This document shows, piece by piece, positions 47,920-61,684 of a stretch of 64,000 nt of DNA. This DNA comes from Epiperipatus broadwayi. Its lineage: Eukaryota; Onychophora; Udeonychophora; Euonychophora; Peripatidae. The translations under genes and the position numbers were made by a program. Positions within the stretch are counted from its first letter, which is position 1; the number at the start of each line of letters is the position of its first letter. Location: NCBI GenBank assembly GCA_028023455.1, contig JAQFVV010006652.1, positions 184,001 through 248,000 on the forward strand, in the 5' to 3' direction. The notes beneath the pieces were generated by a model that did not search any database, was not told where the DNA came from, and saw only the letters and a program-made list of their open reading frames with translations.

Positions 47920-48553
47920 TGAACCTCTTATAAGATGTGTTATGTTGAACTATTTCCATTATCTATAATTGAATGTTGAATGTACAGAAAATTTTAAACT
48001 TTTATTTAAACTTTTCAAATACAAACAACTTGTTAGTAATAACACACAATTAGACAACACAGGTTAGTAATTACACAATATTTTGAGTAGTATTATTATC
48101 CATTCTTCTTCAGGTGTTGCTGGCCTGATGTGCACAGTGACAGGATTTGCATAGAAGTTGAACTCACCCCTTTAGATTCTTGAATATCAAACTTAAGGCA
48201 AATGCTCTAACCAACTTGAAATGCTGTATAATTACTAACTGAGTTAGTTAGAATGTTTGCCTTAAATTCGATATTCAAGAATCTAAAGGTGTCAGTTCAA
48301 CTTCTATGTGAATACTGTCACTGTGCATATCAGACCAGCAACACCTGAAGATGACTCAAAGTGTTGTGTAATTACTAACCTGTGTTGTCTAATTGTGTGT
48401 TATTACTAACAAGTTGTTTGTATCTGAAAAGTTTAAATAAAGTTTAAAATTTTCTGTACATTCAACATTCACTCATAGATGCTAGAAACAGTCCAAAATA
48501 TCATATCTAATAATATACCATCATCACAAACTTTCAGGTGAACCTCTTATAAG
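47920..48553. mobile_element. family A palindromic SINE dimer, copy A3 (with 15-bp duplication)
   Basis: Two full A units lie head to head. Each has a tRNA-like head (minus strand GGTTAGAGCATTTGCCTTAA with GAGTTCAACTTC; plus strand the same near 48250-48305), then GCCAGCAACACCTGAAGA, then ATTACTAACCTGTGTTGTCT, and a tail ending in TATACCATCATCACAAACTT. The heads meet at the centre near 48238. A perfect 15-bp repeat, TGAACCTCTTATAAG, flanks the whole palindrome (47920-47934 and 48539-48553). Confidence 0.85.
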
Positions 48554-51334
48554 TTTCCCAGCAATAAAACTTTGATTAATATTTTTATTGAGGTATACAA
48601 TTATTTATCATAATCATTTTTCCAGTAAGTCAGTGATGTTTAAGTTTCAAAATAATAGATAAATTATAAGAATTTCATTTAAATAGCCTAAGGTATCTTT
48701 CTTTTGCTCAGAAATAAAAGTGAATGGCAGATATCAAAAAGTTTGACTTCTTCAGGATTTATTCCTCAGAGATGGCTATACTGGCCAACCTCTTTCAACA
48801 AACTATGATTTCCAACATCATAATTTATTTTGGAAAATATAGGAGAAACAAATCCTTAGTGGCAATAACTACCACTCATAGACTGCCAATCTTGAAATCT
48901 AAGACAGCAGTTTTGATCAGCTAAAGATGTTGTTGAAATATTTCTTATATATATAAATTCATTTCTCTGCACATTTTAACAATGTTTTTAATATTCAATC
49001 CGATTATCTGGCAAATTTTGACTGCTTGACTTCAGAATTTTTGTGCTTTTCCCTCTTTATCTGTAGTCTCAAGAAAACTAATAGAGAAAATTATTGGATA
49101 AATGAATTTTTAAAGTAATATTATGAAAAGTGCAAAAAAATGGTGAAGTTTTAGAAATTTTCAATTGATTGGGTAACAATAATATAAATAACTTTTAATA
49201 AGAAATGTCAAACCTATCTAATTTTAAAGACATGTTGATATTTCTTCATAAAGGCTTGTGGAAATGGTTTAACTTTTTATTAGATGCTATTTATCACTTT
49301 TTAAAAATTCTATTTGAAAAAGTTTATTTGTTTTCGTTCTACATGAGTTTCTGTACATAAGCTTAAACAGAACAGACAGTATTCAGAAATGCAGTCCAAT
49401 TCCCACATCTAGCTAAATAGATTTCTTCATTTCAGCACTAGTATCTCCTGACAATAAAAAAAAAAAACAGCTAAGAACTGAAAAGGGTCTAATTGTTTAG
49501 TTATCATCTATTCACTGTTGTTCTTACTTAAATGTTTTTGAACAGTATGGAGAAAGTGGAGTCACCATTATGTATATATTTCCAATTTTTCACTTTACTC
49601 AATTTAAAAATCTTAAAGTTGTTCTCAGTTTTCAAGTAATATTTTTTTAACATACTGACAAATTCGTGAGGCTTAAATAAAGGAAGAGTTCCTTTTTCAT
49701 CAAATAAAATACCCTACAATGGATTAAAGTGTCTCTCAAATTAGACTTCACCAAATCAAACTGCCTAAGCAAATTAGGATATGACTAGTCAACTGACTGG
49801 AATGATCAAACTTACTACTAGCCTTGTTAAAACTTTTGCAGATAAAGTGAAGATTATAATTACTGTGAAAGTCATTACAAGAAAGCAGAAAAGGTTTTCT
49901 TGCTTTAAAAAAAAAACCAAACAGTAAAATGAACCGTAGAAAAAATTATATATGCTATCTGTACACCGTATATGCGTATATATGTGTGTATCGTGTATAA
50001 TATGTTTATTTATGCATGTATACGTAAAAACATTATTATACCCACGTTCAAATATACATATATGCATATGTTTACATTTGACAAAGCCTCGATGTATAAT
50101 GGTAGTACATCCATAGTCATGCTTATAATCTGGGCTTAAATCTGAGCCAATTAAAAAAAGTTTTCAGACAGGTATGATATTTTTTCAGGTAATCATTAAT
50201 CAGGACTGACTGGTAAATGCGTATTCAGTTCTCTTAATTATAAAAGAAGAATAAAAAATACTCAAACCTATTGAAAAAAAACCTTAGTGTGTACTGCTTG
50301 TTCTTTAATGTTATTCTATAATGAGCTATCGACAATTTTTTGTCTCATAATAGGCAATTTAAAGACTGATTTGCTTTAATTTTATATCCATATTTGGCTT
50401 TTGAGTAAAGAATATATTAGAAAATGAAAAATTAAACTTTAGTGTGTATGCGCGTATATATTATGCAAAAATAAACTTCTGAACATACTAAATTCAGGTA
50501 CGAGAACTGAAAATACTCAACATCAAACTAAAATTTCTAAAAATGCTTATATATATATATATCATTAAATTTTACAGATGTAGCTCAAAAATTTAAATTC
50601 TGTGATACGTTAAGAGGATGGCAAATAATAGTAAAACTTCAATCCAAGATGACTTAGTGTTATTATTAAACTAACATGAATAGCATATATATATATATAT
50701 TAGCAGAGGGCAATAAGATCTACATGCGTGTAGTAGGTGAAACATAATGGTATATATAATGATTTTTTTTAAAAAAAAGCAACAGGAACATATATAAGTA
50801 CTGAAATACAATCATAAAAATTATCAGCTCAGTTCAAGATCATATAGGTACCACGTGTGTAACTGAACATAAATAAAATAGTAGTCCATATATAATAATG
50901 TTAATAACTTGTGTGGACATTAAAAGTGGCTCTTTGCAATGCTATATATTGTCATCAAGGCACCATTCATATAATTCCAAAGATAATTAAAGCCAATCCA
51001 TGCGCACACTAAATTCTATCATTGACAGGTAATATCTTCCTGGATAACTAGAGACTCCACAAGAATATGTAATAAGTGTAAAATCGATAAAATGCTTAAT
51101 GTAGTATTAATGTGATCACTCAAAAATAAAGATTACTAATTTTATTAATTAGTAATAATAATACTAAATGATAGATGTAAAATTCAAGAGGCAAAAAGAT
51201 TATTTTATCTGACATAGATCTATTTATAACTATCACACAGATTTTAGTTATGGAAACAATAAGATATATATATACCAACTAAAAAAAATGTATAAATAAA
51301 AAACAAAATACAATTAGACAGTGTTTTCCTGAAG
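48554..51334. other. no gene; SINE-like copy G3 inside
   Basis: Family G copy G3 lies at 50095-50215 (listed separately). Otherwise A/T-rich with TATATA tracts. The frame at 48724-48924 starts MADIKKFDFFRIYSS but matches nothing I know. Confidence 0.45.
50095..50215 (+). mobile_element. family G SINE-like, copy G3
   Basis: ATGGTAGTAC (50099-50108) and GGGCTTAAATCTG (50138-50150) form an A-box/B-box-like pair as in G1; the tail has ATTTTTTCAGGTAATC and GACTGACTGG. A diverged but recognisable member. Confidence 0.45.
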
Positions 51335-51870
51335 ATTCGTGATGGTGGTATTTTAATTGTATTTATATATTGGACTATTTCCATCATCTAGTATCAAGTA
51401 TTGAATGTCTTGAGAAAAATTTATTTTATTTATATTTTTCAACTACATTCAACTATTAGTAATAGCACACAGGTTAGAATATGCACAAAGTTTTGAAAGT
51501 ATTATTTTCTTCTCTTCTTCGGGTGATATTGGCTTGACCAGTGACAATACTAACATGGGAACCAAACTAGGAGCCTTATATTCTTGAATATTAATTTTTA
51601 AGGTAATGCTTTAACCTGGTATAGTTTGTTAAAGCATTACCTTAAAATTCAATATTCAAGAATCTAATCCTGGTTCAATTACCATGCTATTACTGTCACT
51701 AGTTAGGCCAGCAACACCTGAAGAAGAGAATAATACATTTCAAAACTTTGTGCATATGCTAACGTGTGAGCTATTATTAACAGCTGAATGTAGTTGAAAA
51801 ATTTAAATAAAATAAATTTTTCTAAAGACATTCAATACTTGATACCAGATGATGGAAATAATCCACTCTA
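51335..51870. mobile_element. family A palindromic SINE dimer, copy A4
   Basis: Head-to-head units with tRNA-like heads at the centre (GTTAAAGCATTACCTTAAAA, then TCCTGGTTCAATTACC on the plus strand), GGCCAGCAACACCTGAAGAA and tails with ATTCAATACTTGATACC and GATGATGGAAATAATCCA. The B box of the right unit is the best in the family. Right tail is cut short. No clear target duplication. Confidence 0.75.
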
Positions 51871-52561
51871 TAAATATAACAATAAAACTGTATTTGTGTA
51901 CACAGCCATTTTAAGATATTTCAATCAGAAGACTGATTTTCATCAGAAAATACAGCTAAATGAAACAAAATTAACTACTTCAGCTTCAAGCCGCCATATT
52001 GAATTTTTTAAAATACTGGCCTGAGGCACAATTTTCACAATAACTTCAGTTTTAATTATGTTAGAGCAAAAACAATTACATTCCTAGAAACTAGAAACAT
52101 TAAGGAAAACAATAAACATAAAATAAATAGTGATAACTATATAAAAAATAAAGAAAAAAAGAAATTTTCACATCCGAAATACTTATTATTTTATTGTTTG
52201 TTCATAATTTGATAAGTAACATTAACTAAAATTGAAAATACATCTTCAGTGATAACTTCTTTGCATTCCTCACAAAATTATGTTTCTAAACATGTATAAC
52301 ATGTCTTACCTGAGAAAATCCACAGCTTCACAATCTCCAAAAGAAGTCGGATATGACTTCTTCATTTTTATCTTGTACCCCAAATGTTCTAAATGTCAAA
52401 GGCATCTATAAAGAAAAAGATTCATCCTAATAAAAGATACAAAAGAAATCATCATAGCAATTGGCTTCTTGTCTGTCTAAAACTAGAAATTGTAAGCTAC
52501 TGTCTATATCACTATGATAAAATGAGTTTCATCTCTTCATTTTATATTTTTTGTGTACATC
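51871..52561. other. no gene seen
   Basis: A/T-rich sequence; no recognised element. Confidence 0.45.
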
Positions 52562-52830
52562 AGTGATGTTTATATTCTTTATGGACACCAGTGATGTTTA
52601 TATTCTTTATGCACACAAGTGATGTTTATATTCTTTATGCACAGAAGTGATGCTATCTTATTATATTTATTGTACTACATAGATATAATTTATTTGCATA
52701 TAATGTATTTGTTTGCTATTGACTTGAAAATAATGTTATGAAACATATAGCAAAACCAAAGCATGAATCACGTATATATAATTTATTTGCATACAGATCA
52801 TTTGTTAGCTATAGACTTGAAAAATGTAAA
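52562..52830 (+). repeat. 28-bp tandem repeat and a 94-bp duplication
   Basis: AGTGATGTTTATATTCTTTA repeats at 52562, 52590, 52618 and (partial) 52646 with period 28. Then two imperfect copies of TATAATTTATTTGCATA...TTTG.TAGCTAT.GACTTGAAAA at 52685 and 52779. Confidence 0.8.
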
Positions 52831-53822
52831 CAAGAATCAGAATTATAACAAATTACTTATAAACCATATTATATTATATATATAAACATAATTAATGATT
52901 TTCATAATAAATTATACTTTTTGAAAAACATTATTTTTATAAGTGTAGAACGTTAAAAGTTACATTAGATATTAATTGTATACGAACCTAAATAACTAAC
53001 ACACACAAATTACAAACTAAAAATAATTAATAAAAATGATAATTTAAATAAAAAAATATAGTTTTATTAAAAAAATAAAAAAAAATTTTTTTAAATGTTA
53101 CTTACAAAATTACATTAACAGCTTCTGTCAGCCATCTTTGTAATAGTACCGGAGAAATGTCAACTGCAGCCCCGTAAATTATTTTTGTCTTTTATCGCTT
53201 CATGATAAGTACAAAAATTATTAAAAAAGACAAAAGAATTAAATACTGTGGTTGATTAAAACTGCTGCCAAAAATTTAAATTTTAACCGATTTTTTTTTA
53301 AATAAACATTTTCTGAAAGCTACGTCACCAACTTTTCGAATGATTGTATTTTCATCTATGTCACACTTATACCTTTTATGTCAGTAAAGAAAGAAAACAA
53401 AACATCATCTGAACACTGCCTGATGCGTGCTTGTAATGCTCAAAAAGCTGAAGTAGTCATTAAAATTTAATTCCATATCTGACAAAGCAAACAATTCTTA
53501 TAGCTTAATAATACTTTTCTCAATTATGATGCAGCAAAATCAAACAAAAAGTAACCTTTTTTAAAAAAAAAAAAAAACAGTTTTACTGCTCCTGGTTAAT
53601 ATTCAAGAATTAATCACTTAATTCAAACTCATTAAACAAATTATCATTTCTTAACTTACAAATCTAAAAACAAATTTATAAACAATATATATATAATATA
53701 TGTGTTCTTATAGAAAATTAAATAAAATATACAATCCTAAAAATAAATAAAATAAACACAAAATATATTATCAGTTACTTGAAAGCAAGAGTGATAAATA
53801 TATAAAGAGAGAAAAAAAAATT
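52831..53822. other. no gene seen
   Basis: A/T-rich sequence with poly-A and poly-T runs. Nothing recognised. Confidence 0.45.
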
Positions 53823-54062
53823 TATATGCACTAAAAAAAAAAAAAAATTGTTTCTTCAACCATAAGTGGGATTTTTAGATTTAATTTGAAATAAAATCAT
53901 GGGGGTACAGAAATTAATTAAGTCAATCCCTTGTTATAAAAAAAATAGGAATTGACTTAATCAATTTCTTGACCCTCTCCCATGCTTTTATTTGAAGTTA
54001 AATCTAAAAATCACAATTGTGATTGAAGAAACAACTATTTTTTTGTTTTTTTATTGCATATT
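53823..54062. mobile_element. foldback (MITE-like) hairpin
   Basis: Arms of about 95 bp share TTGTTTCTTCAA.CA, AAATCTAAAAATC and AATTGACTTAAT-type blocks with complements across a short A-rich loop (53937-53950). Outer ends are ATATGCA.TAAAAAAA. No frame. Confidence 0.65.
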
Positions 54063-54099
54063 AAATAAAAGAATATAGTATTAAAAAATTTATTTCTAT

Positions 54100-55165
54100 T
54101 TATTTTTAACTTTTCAGTATAGACAGTAAATAAAAATGTAAAACTATATTGTACTTCAAGTCAACTTGCCATTTATAGTTGATATATATATATCATTACA
54201 TATTTCTGCTGTAAGTTAATATGTATACCTCTTACATATATATAATATTTAATATATGTACATAATAATATATGTGTATAATAAATCATTAAGCGACTAA
54301 AAATATGAAAATATCATTTTAAGTAAAAAGAGGGATTTGACATTTTTGCTTTTACTTGGATTTTTTTTTTAAAAAAAAAAACCTATAAAAAAAACTTAAT
54401 ACATACAATTTTACTTTAAATCAATTTGACACTTATAGTTTATATACATCATAAAATATTTCTGCAATAAGTTAATATGTATATTCTTTATGTATATATC
54501 ACATTTAATATGTATACATAATTATATATATATATATATAATAAAGCATTAAGTAACTTACTTTTCTGTTGAAAAGTGTTTGACATTTTTTTCCTTTTAT
54601 TTAATTTTTTTTTTAAAAAAAAAAGCTCATTTAAATTATATTATATACTATGAAGCTTATAATTGCACTGCAAAAAATCACATGTATTACTTAAAACATA
54701 TAGAAGCTCTAAGAATAATTTTTAATTTGATACTAAAATATTCAAAACTTTCCCACCTACTGTCCCATATATAAGAAACTAAGTCACCTACCTAAAATAT
54801 TATAGTTCCCTATCACTTTGGTACTGATTTTAAAAAAAATATATGCAAAATTTCAACAAATTATATTGAATTTAAATCTATTAAACCTTAACTTTAAAAT
54901 ATAACTTTAAACTGAAACCAAAAAATAATCTCTACTGCAGTCTTGCAACCCTTACTTGAAACATATTAAAGTTCTATGAACAATTTTTAAATGTGATATC
55001 AAAATATTCAAAAAATTTCCCATCCTCTGTTCCATATCTAAGAAATTAAGTCATCTACCTAAACTATTATAGTTCTAAATTGTTTTGTCTGGTATTTGTT
55101 ACTTTGTACAAAATTTGAATTAATTCTATTGAATTTAAATCTACTAAAATTTGATTTTAAATTTT
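54100..55165 (+). repeat. two consecutive tandem duplications of about 262 bp
   Basis: First pair: GCCATTTATAGTTGATAT... (54170) and GACACTTATAGTTTATAT... (54429), each ending with TTTGACATTTTT.C.TTTTA plus T9-A10. Second pair: CTTAAAACATATAGAAGCTC (54691) and CTTGAAACATATTAAAGTTC (54955), with AAAATATTCAAAA and CATAT.TAAGAAA.TAAGTCA.CTACCTAAA in both. Spacing is about 262-264 in both pairs, which may point to one unit of that length. No family recognised. Confidence 0.65.
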
Positions 55166-55610
55166 ATTCTTAATTTATTAATAACATAGATTACAATAGT
55201 TTACAAAAAAACTTACAAACAAATAGAGAATGTAACTTAAATAAACAAGAGCATTTACAAAATGGGAAAATATAGAGAAATGTCCATATAAAATCATAAA
55301 AAATATGGCAAGAATTAATCAAAAGAATATGGTAAAAGAGTATGTAAAAGAGTATGAGCATTATTTGTCTTTCTGTTTGAGCTTATAGATTCAGAAAAAG
55401 CTGAAAACCAAAGATATCTGGGTGACAATTTTTATTTTTGAATAATTCATTAATTAATTTTTTTATTAATATTAGATTTATGAAGCATTTTATTATTATT
55501 TCTTAGCATTGTTATTATTGTTGTTGTTTGCATGTATTTTATTATTAGACAATGTACACTTATATTTAATGGTAATCATTTGAAGGAAAGTTTAGATAAA
55601 ATATAGTATA

Positions 55611-56370
55611 AAGTTCTTTTTAATATTTATTTAGAAGACATGCTAAATAATTATTTAAACTGTAGAGTAGTAAATGTTAGAGGTAGAATAATAAAATGTA
55701 TAAGATTTATAGATGATATGACTCTTATAACTGATGATGAAAAGTGTCTTCAGAATATGATGAAAAAATTAGAGGAAGGATATATGGAATATTGTATAAA
55801 GATTAATGTTGAAAAGACTAAGTGTTTATGGATAGGAAGGAATGCAAAAAGCCTGCAAATAGAAATCCATGATAACATAGTTCAACAGGTAAAGGGATTT
55901 AGATATTTGGATAGTTGATTGAGTGAGGATGAAAGAAGTGAAGATGAAGTTAAAAGAAAAATAGCATTGGCAAAGGATGCATTTATTAAGAGAATGAAAA
56001 TATATTGTGGACCTTTGAAGAGAGAATTAAGAAAAATATTAATTAAGTCCTATGTGTGTAGTGTACTATTGTGTGGTTGTAAAACATGGACAGTAAATAA
56101 TAAAATTAGGGACCGAGTGGAAGGCTTTGAAATGTAGACATGGAGAAAACCAAAAAAAATCAGTTGGATGAATAAAATAACAAATAAAGAAGTTTTGGCA
56201 AGAGTAAATGAAAAAAGAAGATTGATTGAGGAAATAAGAACAAGAAAGAGAAACTGGATTGCATTGGATATATATTAAGAAGAAATTATAGTTTAATGAG
56301 AGATGTTTTGGAAGAAATAATGAATGGAAGCAAGAAGAAAAGAAGAAAAAGATTGATATGGTTGGATTTT
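55611..56370 (+). pseudogene. RTE-like LINE reverse transcriptase relic
   Basis: From 55611 one frame reads KVLFNIYLEDMLNNYL, then IIKCIRFIDDMTLITDDEKC (catalytic box FIDD for the usual FADD), KINVEKTKCLWIGR, and after a TGA at 55916 SEDERSEDEVKRKIALAKDAF, SYVCSVLLCGCKTWTVN and DRVEGFEM, with TAG at 56135 where Trp is expected. The tail (KISWMNKITNKEVLARVNEK) continues, then a frameshift near 56275 and RDVLEEIMNGSKKKRRKR. Order and motifs fit the palm, thumb and C-terminal domain of RTE-type LINEs. Two stops, a frameshift and Asp-box change show that it is dead; the 5' two thirds is missing. Confidence 0.85.
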
Positions 56371-58482
56371 GTTTGATTCTTATCTAATTTTGAATGTATC
56401 CAAGAATTTTTCGTTCAAATAATGTTAGAAATGCAACTCTAATTAGAACAGAAATTAATAGAAATAAATAACTAAAATTATAATATTTACGAAACTTCAA
56501 TTCGGTACATTTTTCTGCCACGAACTTTGTTTAGTATAAATAAACTGCTGATAGCTTTTTGGTTGATTTACAAAATCAATATTTAAAATTTATTTGAATA
56601 TAGAAGTTAATAATATTGATTTGTGGAATCACAGATAAAAGGGAAGATTAAGATTTAAAGTTAGTAAGAATTTATTATATATATATTATTGGGGTTTTAG
56701 TTACAATTTTATTTTTGTAATTATAAACTTGTTTAGGTATTTGAGATTGAGTTTTTGGAAATTAATTTGGAAATTAATTCGAGAAGAATTATTATAACTA
56801 TACTTGGAATTGAAGAGTTGGGCAATGAAAAGAATTGAATGGAAAAATGGATGAATTGATGATGTGACTACTCTCAAGACTTGTCCATGAGACAGAATAC
56901 TATTGATGATGATGAACTTCATTAATTGATGCGTGTGATTATGGAATATGAATTCATTAGTTATAAATAACATAGTTAACTACCACGTGCGAAACAACTA
57001 GCATTATGGGACATATGAATGTGTGGTGATGTGATGATTATGCTGAATTTTAAAGCTAAAACGGGCACCCACAATAAATTCAAATCTTCATCATCACATT
57101 ACTCTTAGACCTCTACAGGTTAATCAATCCCTGTTTGTTTTTAGTTAAAAATTGAAGTTTGGCAATATATTATTTTCTTATTTAAACACATTCTATTCCA
57201 TATATAGTTACACTATAAAGAGAGAGTTTATTCAATCATGTGTTAATAATCTACAATAATGAATATCTTTTTCTTTAAAAAAAAAGACGACTTAAATTAT
57301 TTTCTTGTCAAAACTTTACAAAAACTTTTAAATAAAACTTTTTAAATGGTTAACAAATTCATTCTCAACTCTACAATTGGGGGAGGGGGGTACAACTTTA
57401 TTTTCTTAACTAAAGTCATAACAATAATTAATTCACTGATTATATATATATATATTGTAACGGTTTGTGAACTTGGGGTAATTTTGATTATGGTTTTTAT
57501 GAACAATTGACGGGTTTGAACCAAGGACCAAAGATGTATAATAACATATTCAATGTGTAAAGTAAATTTTAGTACGAATAAATATGAAAATTGAAGATAA
57601 TAAAATTCAAATAAAAAAATTTAATTCAATTATATAATAATATTAACCAAAGTGATAATGGTGATTTATAATTTAAATGTATAAGTATTCCCAAAAGTAT
57701 TTTATTTGCTTTTCAATTTCATAAAAATGAAACTCAAAGGCATCAAACTTTCTAAAAAGAAACTTTATTCTTGGTAAACTTTTAAAAGAATGAACATCAT
57801 CAATTATTCCCAGCATGCCTCCCAAGTGGATTGCATGATTTCGCAGGGATGTGGACATTGTATGTTAAAAGCATAATATTTGGATTGAATTATAAACACA
57901 AATTACATGGATTAATAAAAAAACAATGTAACAATAAAACTGTCTTGTATATACTATTAACAACATACACAAAATATTAAATATCATAGTAGTAAAAAAT
58001 ATTTTAAATTTGTTTAAGTTTAAGGCCCTACAGTATTTATAATGATAAGATCTTGCTATGGTTAAATATTGAAACAGTCACAAGCCATGGTTTTTTCAAA
58101 TACCATTCTTTTAATATTTTACTGTTGTCTTCCTTAGTTCCTCTAACAATGGTAGTTCTTCTTCTTAAAAACTGGTGATGTTAGAGAGTAAATACAGTAG
58201 CATTAATGACATTAAATAAGCTATAATATCATTAGGTCTTAAGTAATTTATATGGCACTGTCCATTTCTTCTTTCACAGAATTATAGAGGTTTTGCAATC
58301 TTCAGCATCAGTTTCTGGATATGACTGCATTTTTCAGGCATTGCAACTGGTGTGGGTTTTTTTCCCTAGCCATCATTATTTTTTTTCTAGATAAAGTCAT
58401 TATATTGGTTATTTTAATGAGTATTGAAAACTACTAAAAAAACAGTCCGACAAATATGGCTATCCAAAAAGAGTTTTAATCA
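56371..58482. other. no gene seen
   Basis: A/T-rich sequence with (TA)n at 57440-57455 and a G-rich patch at 57378-57390. Nothing recognised. Confidence 0.45.
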
Positions 58483-58746
58483 GTGTTTGTTTCTTTCCTC
58501 AGCATGAAGCACTGCAACACTACTTCAAAAGTAGATGATGCAGGAAATGTAAAGCAATATGGAATGAAATGCTGGACTTCTGGATTAAAAATGCCTAGTT
58601 TCTTGTTTCAGATCTATTTATATTTATTTGATGTTGTTCAAACAACATACATGTTACCAGCTAGAAAAACTACGGACTTTGTATCATTACAATATATTTT
58701 TGAAAAACACTCTCTTTACTCTCTTCAAAACATGTTATGGATATAA
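58483..58746 (+). other. doubtful terminal exon or chance ORF
   Basis: A strong pyrimidine tract with AG (TTTGTTTCTTTCCTCAG, 58486-58502) precedes two readings. One gives HEALQHYFKSR then a stop (58503-58538), which superficially resembles the EALxHPYF end of protein-kinase C-lobes. The other is an open frame to 58746 (MKHCNTTSKVDDAGNVKQYG) that resembles nothing. A/T-rich sequence with AATAAA-like signals (58789-58794) follows. No upstream exon is visible, so this is a weak candidate only. Confidence 0.15.
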
Positions 58747-61684
58747 ATTTTATGTACATTATATTCTAACTTTTATACATAAGTGAAATAAAAAATGAAA
58801 TTTATTTTTGCATTTCTCTCTTTATTTATATTTCATAACATAGGAGGGTGGAAAATTCATTGCCAATCTTTAATTATAGCTCAATAATTTATTATTTTTA
58901 TTAATTCCAAAATTTTAATATTATATTTAGCTTTGCCATCCTGTTTTACTATAAAATGTGGGGAATTTTATTTAAAACTCAATTCGCGAAAGGCAAACTA
59001 GTAAAGATTCAAATTTAAAGTTTTAGAAACTATTCAATTCTTCAAGTATCAAAAGCATTTTTCCTTCTTTCCTTACAATGTAATTCACCATTATGTTTCT
59101 CACATATTACAAAATAAATTTATAAAATATGACCAAATGCATAAACTAAATTTTATTTAAATTTTTTAGTCAATTCACTCAAGCGACACACATATATGCA
59201 TACATTTGCAAATGGTAATCTCTATATTTATTCATCAATTTATGTGACTTTTTATTAAATAATTTTTTATATAGTTTTATAATATAACCACATTTTTTTT
59301 ACATCAAATTTGTCATTGTTACAATATACATTGTAACCCTCTGGGTTAGATATATGTTGTAAAGCATTAAAAAAAAATTTATTATATAAGAATAAAATTT
59401 TAAATTATATGTTTCAAAAGTATAAATTAAAGTAATTCAGTTAGCCCAATTAATTAGTAGTATTTAAAAGATTATCTTAGATTGTTTGATATTTACTTGA
59501 AAAAAATTAAAATAATATTTAAACTAAAGAAGATTTAATCTAGAGCTTAATATGCTTCAAATAGATTTAATAGATAAAGTTGTTCTATGCTGTTGGAAAT
59601 GATTAGTTAACTTTGAATTTTAGTTGTTGATTTTTAAAATAAATAATTTTAAAAATAATAGTTATGATTTACTAAATACCAATTTATACCAAAGTATTTA
59701 GAAGTAGGATTTTAAAATAGTGAATATAACTGACAGAGAATAGCTCTAATTTTTAATTGATCTTAAATGTTAGTCAATAGCTAATTTATTTTCATTGTAT
59801 TAAAAATGATTATATTAATGTGCAAATGTGTATGAGTGTTAGAGCATGCATATAAAATATTGAAAGTTACAAAGACTTATTAAAACTGTATTTTAAAAAA
59901 TTGGATACAGTCAATCAATTTTAAAATTATTTTAAAAAAGCTTTTAAATAATGCAAAAGAAAGAGCAAAGAAAGAGTAATTGAATTTAAAAATATATGGT
60001 TTGAAAATCAGTTAATAATTTTATTAAATAATTGAGTTGATAATTATTTGGAGTTGATAAAAATTGTTAATTAACAAGTTCATTTATCATCTAGATGGTT
60101 ACATGATAAAATTGTCTGAATTTAAAGTACAGAATTCAAGATCATATCATTTAAAAATCAATAATGACTATTAATTTAAATATAATGCAGACTTGTAACT
60201 CATTAGTGTAGTAAAGAGGCAATGTAGTATTGATCTTGGTGCATGGGTGGAGATAAAGAAAGACACACACACTAGTAAAAAAATAGACAATTAAAAATTT
60301 AAACCTTATACTTCTGCACACTTCATTTCATTTAAATTTTAATTATATTTCAGTTTTGAAGCAAATTGTTTGGTTTTTATTTGAATATTTCTTTTTTAAG
60401 TCAATGTTAAAATTTAATGTTTTATTGTTTATCATCTTTATGATAGAGTAAAATAGCCAGTAAGTTATCCACATAGTGTTTCTCCTAAAAGCATAGATTC
60501 AACTGATTTATCAAATGATAATTCTTAAAGATGTTGAAGAAAATTTTAATAGTTTCTCAAAGAAGCCAAAGGAAAAATTACAAAAGGAAAAATATATTGT
60601 TTCATTGTTATAACATTAAATAAATTCTGAACTTTGCTACGACTAACTCTAGCATATTTTAACTAATTCTTAATTAGTTATAAATAATAATTATTTGCTC
60701 TAAATAATCACTCTACATATGTCAAGCTCAGATATAGAATGAATTTCTATAAAATTATTAAGCCTATAAAAAAAGCATTAACAATTATTTAAAATTGTTT
60801 TATAAAGTCATCATACAAAACAAATTTATGAAAACTAACTTTTAAATTATCATAAAAAGACTGTTTCCAAATTGTTTTATGCTAAAATGAATAACCTAGC
60901 AATTCATTTCAAGTTCTTTTATTTACCTAATGATTTGCATAGTTTTTCTGAATTGTCTGTTGCTGAAATATGTTTCTTGATATTTAAAAAAAAAATAAAA
61001 CAAGAAATAATTAAGCTTACATCATTCTAAAAAATTAGCTAAAAATTAACTGATAATAATATAGCTGTATAAAAAGCAACTTATAGTCAAAATTATTTCT
61101 ATTCATTACTCCTCAGATTTTTATTGCTATTAAAAAAATGTGTTTTAAAACAAATTATTCACCACTGGAAACATTTTCCATCAGCTCCTGTTATTTTACA
61201 TGTGTGAAGTTATTGCAAACTTTTTCTCCAAAATAACTCTACACACATATATATATATAGAAACAGGGCTGAGTTTGATCCCTGTTTCAAAAAGTAAACT
61301 TGCCTATATATGCATCAATATAGCCCGATTAATTAAATTTATTTCTCTTTCATATTTATATTTCCTTAGTATATAAATTTATAATTCTAAATAGGGATTT
61401 AAAAAGGTTAAAATAAACAGAAGAGAGAGGGGGATGTGTGCTCGTTTGTTTTTTTGAAAATGCATGTGTATATTTTGCTAGATAGAATAATATAAAAAAA
61501 AAGTATAAATGTAGTTATGGAAATATACTTTATTTTTCAAGATGGAAACTTTTCAATTTCATTTTGGAAAAATTAAATGGAAAAAAGATATTAAAAATAA
61601 CTTGATCGATATCTAAGGAATTTAATTAGTGAGATTTAAGTTTAGATCCAAAAGAATTTCAATGAAAACAAAAGAACAAAATGA
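58747..61684. other. no gene seen
   Basis: Nearly 3 kb of very A/T-rich sequence with few frames and no recognised repeat. A short (CA)n lies at 60264-60272. Confidence 0.5.
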
